Positions 6,346 through 9,073 of a DNA stretch of 9,073 bases are shown piece after piece (position 1 is the first letter of the stretch; each line of letters begins with the position of its first letter). The stretch is from an uncultured beta proteobacterium (GTDB lineage: Bacteria > Pseudomonadota > Gammaproteobacteria > Burkholderiales > Burkholderiaceae_C), in contig CAIOLZ010000252.1 of the NCBI GenBank assembly GCA_903859265.1, forward strand, positions 1 to 9,073, read 5' to 3'. The notes beneath the pieces were generated by a model. That model did no database searches and was not told the DNA's origin. It was given only the letters and a program-made list of their open reading frames with translations. Both the position numbers and the translations under genes were made by a program.

Positions 6346-8498
6346 CAGAAAAGAACCCGTATGCCGGCATTCAGGGTGCGCCCGATCAGTGGTCCCCACA
6401 GGTGCGTCACATTCAAGTTGCCGGTGCTGTCCACAAAAAGCGGGTTGTCCACGCTGCCCTGCGTGTAATTGAATACGTTGTTCACGCCAAGAAAGCCCGA
6501 GATCTTGGGCGTCAATTGGTAGTTGGCGTGCATGTCCACTACCCAGAACGTCGGGCTGGCTGTAATTTTTGGCGTACCGTCCAGGTTGTACCGGGGGCTG
6601 TCCGCGTAGTCATAAAACGCAGCCAGATTTTGAGGCCCTGTGAACGTTGCTTTGATGTTCAAGTTCCAGGGACCGTTGGTGTGGTCCAGCGCCAAAGAGG
6701 CACGGTAGTCGGGCCTGGAAAAGAGCTGGCCCTGAAAGTCTGCCGGGTTGAACTGGTAGGCGTACTTTTCCAGTCCCAGCGTGATCGCGTCTTTGGCATT
6801 GACCTGCCAGGTTCCCACGAAGTCAACGTTGTCGATGGTGTAGGCACTGGCAGCGGGAGCCAGCACAAGGCCCGTGGGGTTGGCCGGGTCCTGCAGGAAC
6901 AGCGCCATGTTGTTGATGCGCGTGTGGTTGGCAGACGTGGTGATGGTTGTCCTGTCTCCCGCATAGTTCCATGTGTAGGATATGTTTTCAGAACGCTCTG
7001 CCTCGGCCCGCGTCCTGTCCACCGACGATGCATCCAAAACGGCGTGATCGAGCTCGAAAAATGATGTGGGCAAGCGATAACCGGTTCCCATCGCCAGCCG
7101 GCTCGAGGTTTCGTCGGTGTGGTGCCACAGCAGGTCCAGTCTTGGTGTTGCGATGCCGCCAAAGTCGTTGTTGCTGTCGTAACGCAGGCTGGCGTTCAAT
7201 TCGAGTTTTTCATCGAAGAATGACCGGTATGCCTGCAGGAAAATGCCGGGTGTCTTGTACGCATAGGCGTCGGCATTGAACAACGCTGGCGGCGCGTTGT
7301 TGGGATAGGAAGTGCTGCTGAGGTCTTCGTAGCGGTAATTGATGCCTGTGGTAACCAGGGTGTCGCCAAAGCTCTGCTGCAGGCTGCTCTCCAGATAGTA
7401 CTGGTGCTGATTTCCGAAGTAGTTCGCATCGCCCCCGTACCAGGAACTCTGGTCATGCTCGGCGTAGCCAAAGGCCAGCCGGAGCTTTCCATAGCCGGTC
7501 GTTTCCTCGGCAGTACTCACAATTTGATTGCGGGTGGTAAAGATGATTTGGGCAAGGCCAAAGGCTCCGGCGTCGTAGGGTGTACCGGTGAGCTTTCCGG
7601 TAGCAGGATTGATCCAGTCATTGCTTGCGGGAGAGCCGTTCGGGCCGGCACTGAAATTGAAAGGGTTTCCGGCGGTGTTTGCAATGACGCCGTAGTAGTC
7701 CGAGCCCAACGGGCCGCCCATGCGCTGTTCTTCCAGGTGGTCAAAACGCGTCTTGACCTTGAACCCGCCCACATCGTCGAGGAATAGCCCCAGGCCCAGC
7801 TGGTTGCGGTTGAAGCCGGCCGATTGGGAAATTCCGTCGCCGATGGAGTCCACGCTGTCCTGGCTTTGGTGCATGGCGGTCACCATCAGGGCGCCGCCCT
7901 GGATCACTTCGGTGCCGTACAGTGATTCGCGCTGCATGCCGTAACTGCCAACGTCAAGATCTATTTCCGCACCGTCGGCTTTGGGCCGTTTGGTCACCAG
8001 ATTGACCGTGCCAGCCAGCGAATCCGGCGCGATAAGACTGGTGCCGGCTCCCCGCGATATATCGACCCGCTCCAGGCTGTTGAGGCCGATCATGTCCAGT
8101 CCATAGGCATTGGACACCGACGAAAAAATCGGCACACCATCGACCATCAGCGTCGTAAAGCGCCCGGGCAAATTGTTGAGCGTGATCTGGCGCGTGTTGC
8201 AAACCGAGCATTCCACCTGGGTGTCGATTCCTGGTCGCCCTGCCAACAATTCAGGCAGATTGGCAGCGCCGGAATTTTTGATTTCCTGGGCGCTGATGGA
8301 TTCTGTTTTGACGACTTCGTCGCGCAAAGCCCCTGGCTGGGTGGTGGCCGAGGCGTTGGTGACAGTCACCGTTGGCAGCGTCCGGGCCGAGGCCGAATCC
8401 GGGGCGTCAGGGGCTACTTGCGAAAAAGCGGGCAGACCCAATGCCGCCCACGTCAGTCCGCAAATGAGCCGCTTGCTTAATTTCATTGCCGATTTCAT
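6345..8498 (-). CDS. TonB-dependent outer-membrane metal receptor
   Basis: A 717-residue TonB-dependent receptor, first gene of the operon. It has a signal peptide (to about residue 26, PAFS), a TonB-box-like LPTVTVTNA (41-49), a plug domain (about 55-170) and a 22-strand-type barrel ending in the usual C-terminal phenylalanine (GIRVLF). Plug hallmarks are visible: LPELLAGRPGI, LNNLPGRFTTLMVDGVPI, ERVDISRGAGTSLIAPDSLAGTVNLVTKRP. The only two cysteines in the mature part are C97 and C100, a CSVC in the plug. The barrel region has no other Cys but has His-containing pieces such as NQHQYY and WHHTDE. By context the substrate is a zinc or zinc-chelate complex; copper cannot be excluded. Two in-frame starts (8498 and 8486) lie in the same CAATGAAA context; neither has a clear Shine-Dalgarno. 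The likely operator overlaps the first start. Confidence 0.95.
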   Translation of the reverse strand: MKSAMKLSKRLICGLTWAALGLPAFSQVAPDAPDSASARTLPTVTVTNASATTQPGALRDEVVKTESISAQEIKNSGAANLPELLAGRPGIDTQVECSVCNTRQITLNNLPGRFTTLMVDGVPIFSSVSNAYGLDMIGLNSLERVDISRGAGTSLIAPDSLAGTVNLVTKRPKADGAEIDLDVGSYGMQRESLYGTEVIQGGALMVTAMHQSQDSVDSIGDGISQSAGFNRNQLGLGLFLDDVGGFKVKTRFDHLEEQRMGGPLGSDYYGVIANTAGNPFNFSAGPNGSPASNDWINPATGKLTGTPYDAGAFGLAQIIFTTRNQIVSTAEETTGYGKLRLAFGYAEHDQSSWYGGDANYFGNQHQYYLESSLQQSFGDTLVTTGINYRYEDLSSTSYPNNAPPALFNADAYAYKTPGIFLQAYRSFFDEKLELNASLRYDSNNDFGGIATPRLDLLWHHTDETSSRLAMGTGYRLPTSFFELDHAVLDASSVDRTRAEAERSENISYTWNYAGDRTTITTSANHTRINNMALFLQDPANPTGLVLAPAASAYTIDNVDFVGTWQVNAKDAITLGLEKYAYQFNPADFQGQLFSRPDYRASLALDHTNGPWNLNIKATFTGPQNLAAFYDYADSPRYNLDGTPKITASPTFWVVDMHANYQLTPKISGFLGVNNVFNYTQGSVDNPLFVDSTGNLNVTHLWGPLIGRTLNAGIRVLF

Positions 8499-8516
8499 TG
8501 ATAATGCGTTATCAAT
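8497..8516. promoter_or_regulatory. Perfect palindrome, candidate Zur operator
   Basis: An AT-rich inverted repeat with 8-bp perfect arms, ATTGATAA (8497-8504) and TTATCAAT (8509-8516), around a TGCG centre. It lies in the spacer between the divergent receptor operon and the Fur-family regulator gene. Size, symmetry, AT content and location are what is expected of a Fur/Zur-family dimer site. I cannot verify the match to a characterised betaproteobacterial Zur box. It overlaps the first possible receptor start codon and the proposed -35 of the regulator promoter, and is adjacent to the proposed receptor -10. A bound repressor would therefore shut both directions, giving autoregulation. No second copy was seen elsewhere in the window's intergenic spaces. 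Confidence 0.7.
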
Positions 8517-8526
8517 ATCATAAGAT
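8498..8526 (+). promoter_or_regulatory. Candidate sigma-70 promoter of the Zur-like regulator
   Basis: A TTGATA (8498-8503) and a TAAGAT (8521-8526) are separated by exactly 17 bp. These match the sigma-70 consensus at 5 of 6 and 4 of 6 positions. Transcription would begin near 8533, leaving a leader of about 58 nt to the ATG at 8591, which has a GAAGAAAG (8576-8583) at suitable distance as ribosome site. The -35 lies inside the palindrome, consistent with autorepression. Confidence 0.45.
8517..8522 (-). promoter_or_regulatory. Candidate -10 element of the receptor operon
   Basis: Read on the minus strand this is TATGAT, 5 of 6 to the sigma-70 -10 consensus, directly upstream of the palindrome. 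No good -35 exists at 16-18 bp, so the promoter would be weak or helped by an activator. A start of transcription about 7 bases downstream would fall within the palindrome and leave a very short leader (about 12 nt to the 8498 start, 24 nt to the 8486 start). This slightly favours the second start. Confidence 0.35.
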
Positions 8527-8590
8527 ACAAACGCAAGCCACTGTCGGGCAGTCAGGTAAAGCTGCCAACAAAATTGAAGAAAGTTGACTC

Positions 8591-8986
8591 ATGGAACGGG
8601 AAACGCGTCAGCGCACCGCAATTCGGGCGGCAGTTGAACTGTCGGATCGGCCATTGTCCGCGCTTGAAATTCTGGAGAGTGCGCAGGAGCAGGTGGCAGG
8701 AATGGGTATCGCCACGGTGTACAGAAACCTCAAGGCACTGACCGAGTCAGGCGTACTGACGGTGGTGTCTCTTGCAGGCGCCAATCCCCGCTACGAAGCC
8801 ACACGCCACGGACACCACCACCACCATTTCATGTGCACCGAGTGTGAGCGCGTTTTTGATATTCACAGTTGTCCGGGTTCGATGCTCGATGCTGCCCCCA
8901 AGGGTTTTACGGTGGAGCGCCACGAGCTGACGCTATACGGACGCTGCAACGAGTGCCCTCCAGACGCCGAGCGCGCTGGCGCCTGA
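8591..8986 (+). CDS. zur: Fur-family transcriptional repressor, probable Zur
   Basis: A 131-residue Fur-superfamily regulator, slightly shorter than typical Fur. The N-terminal winged-helix domain holds the recognition helix region MGIATVYRNLKALTESGVL (38-56). The hinge leads to the metal-binding dimerisation domain with HGHHHHHF (five consecutive histidines, 75-79), a CTEC structural zinc pair (C82, C85), a further C94 in HSCPG, and the second pair CNEC (C119, C122). The HHHHHF form with paired CxxC motifs resembles Zur more than Fur, PerR or Mur, and the divergent metal-uptake operon supports this. It probably represses the receptor operon and itself when zinc is sufficient, through the palindrome at 8497-8516. 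The gene ends 17 bp from the convergent partial gene. Another Fur-family metal specificity remains possible. Confidence 0.88.
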   Translation: MERETRQRTAIRAAVELSDRPLSALEILESAQEQVAGMGIATVYRNLKALTESGVLTVVSLAGANPRYEATRHGHHHHHFMCTECERVFDIHSCPGSMLDAAPKGFTVERHELTLYGRCNECPPDAERAGA

Positions 8987-9008
8987 GCAGGCAGTCTTGG
9001 CGCTCAGG
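8982..9008. repeat. Inverted repeat spanning both convergent stop codons
   Basis: A 7-bp perfect inverted repeat, CCTGAGC (8982-8988) and GCTCAGG (9002-9008), with a 13-nt loop. Each arm contains the TGA stop codon of one of the two convergent genes. The symmetrical hairpin could slow or end transcription from both sides, but no T-run follows on either strand, so an intrinsic terminator cannot be claimed. Confidence 0.4.
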
Positions 9009-9073
9009 AGTGCGAGTGCACCATGCCGCAGAACTTGCCAATACCCAGCCCATGGCAAGCAGTTTGCAGGTCC
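9004..9073 (-). CDS. C-terminal 22 residues of an unidentified protein with a Cys/His-rich tail
   Basis: An open minus-strand frame enters from the right edge and ends at TGA 9006-9004. The visible end contains ACHGLGIGKFCGMVHSHS, with two cysteines and three histidines in 18 residues, which looks like a metal-binding tail. The protein is not recognised and only the end is visible, so coding status is inferred from the open frame, the non-random composition and the convergent position 17 bp from the regulator. It could be a further member of the metal regulon, or unrelated. Confidence 0.45.
   Translation of the reverse strand, partial: DLQTACHGLGIGKFCGMVHSHS

Noticed and set aside
6249..7064. 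271-codon open frame on the plus strand
   Set aside because: It is antisense to the receptor barrel and thioredoxin start, with no recognisable domain; GC-rich shadow frame.
8547..8566. GGCAG/CTGCC inverted repeat in the regulator leader
   Set aside because: A 5-bp stem with a 10-nt loop is expected by chance in this composition; no riboswitch-like structure was recognised.

Overview
The window reads as a divalent-metal (most likely zinc) acquisition locus from a betaproteobacterium. Moderately high GC, the gene families and their style suggest Burkholderiales, perhaps Comamonadaceae-like; that placement is inference from family resemblance, not a search result. Nearly everything lies on the minus strand as one long, tightly packed gene string running from about 8498 leftwards off the window edge.

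Right part (8497-9073): a short Fur-family repressor with zinc-type ligands (probable Zur, + strand) is divergent from the big operon. The 92-bp spacer holds a perfect 8+8 palindrome (8497-8516), the obvious operator candidate, placed so that one bound repressor could block both directions. The regulator converges on the 3' end of an unidentified minus-strand gene with a Cys/His-rich tail, cut by the window edge.

Middle (2427-8498, minus strand, transcribed right to left): TonB-dependent outer-membrane receptor, TlpA-like periplasmic thioredoxin, a 40-residue single-span membrane protein, ABC ATPase (ZnuC type), ABC permease (ZnuB type), cluster A-I metal-binding protein (ZnuA/AztC type), then TonB. 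ExbB and ExbD follow (1312-2430). Five of these junctions overlap (TGATG or ATGA), one is a zero-gap TAAATG, and two have gaps of 8 and 14 nt. This indicates one transcript with translational coupling. Together the genes form a self-contained import path: outer-membrane receptor, dedicated TonB-ExbB-ExbD energiser, periplasmic binding protein, inner-membrane ABC importer.

Left part (1-1231, minus strand): three exported or membrane-associated proteins with thiol/methionine/histidine metal motifs: a DUF2946 protein with CPLC, a PCuAC copper chaperone, and the start of a secreted protein whose mature end begins with a CASCGC motif. These look like a copper-handling module attached downstream of the zinc-type importer. 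Spacing is looser here (58-171 bp), so they may be partly independent.

The least described elements are the 40-residue protein coupled on both sides by ATGA overlaps (5687-5809), the lone cysteine pair in the receptor plug next to a co-translated thioredoxin, and the joining of zinc-type import with copper-chaperone genes. No RNA genes, insertion sequences or CRISPR arrays were seen.
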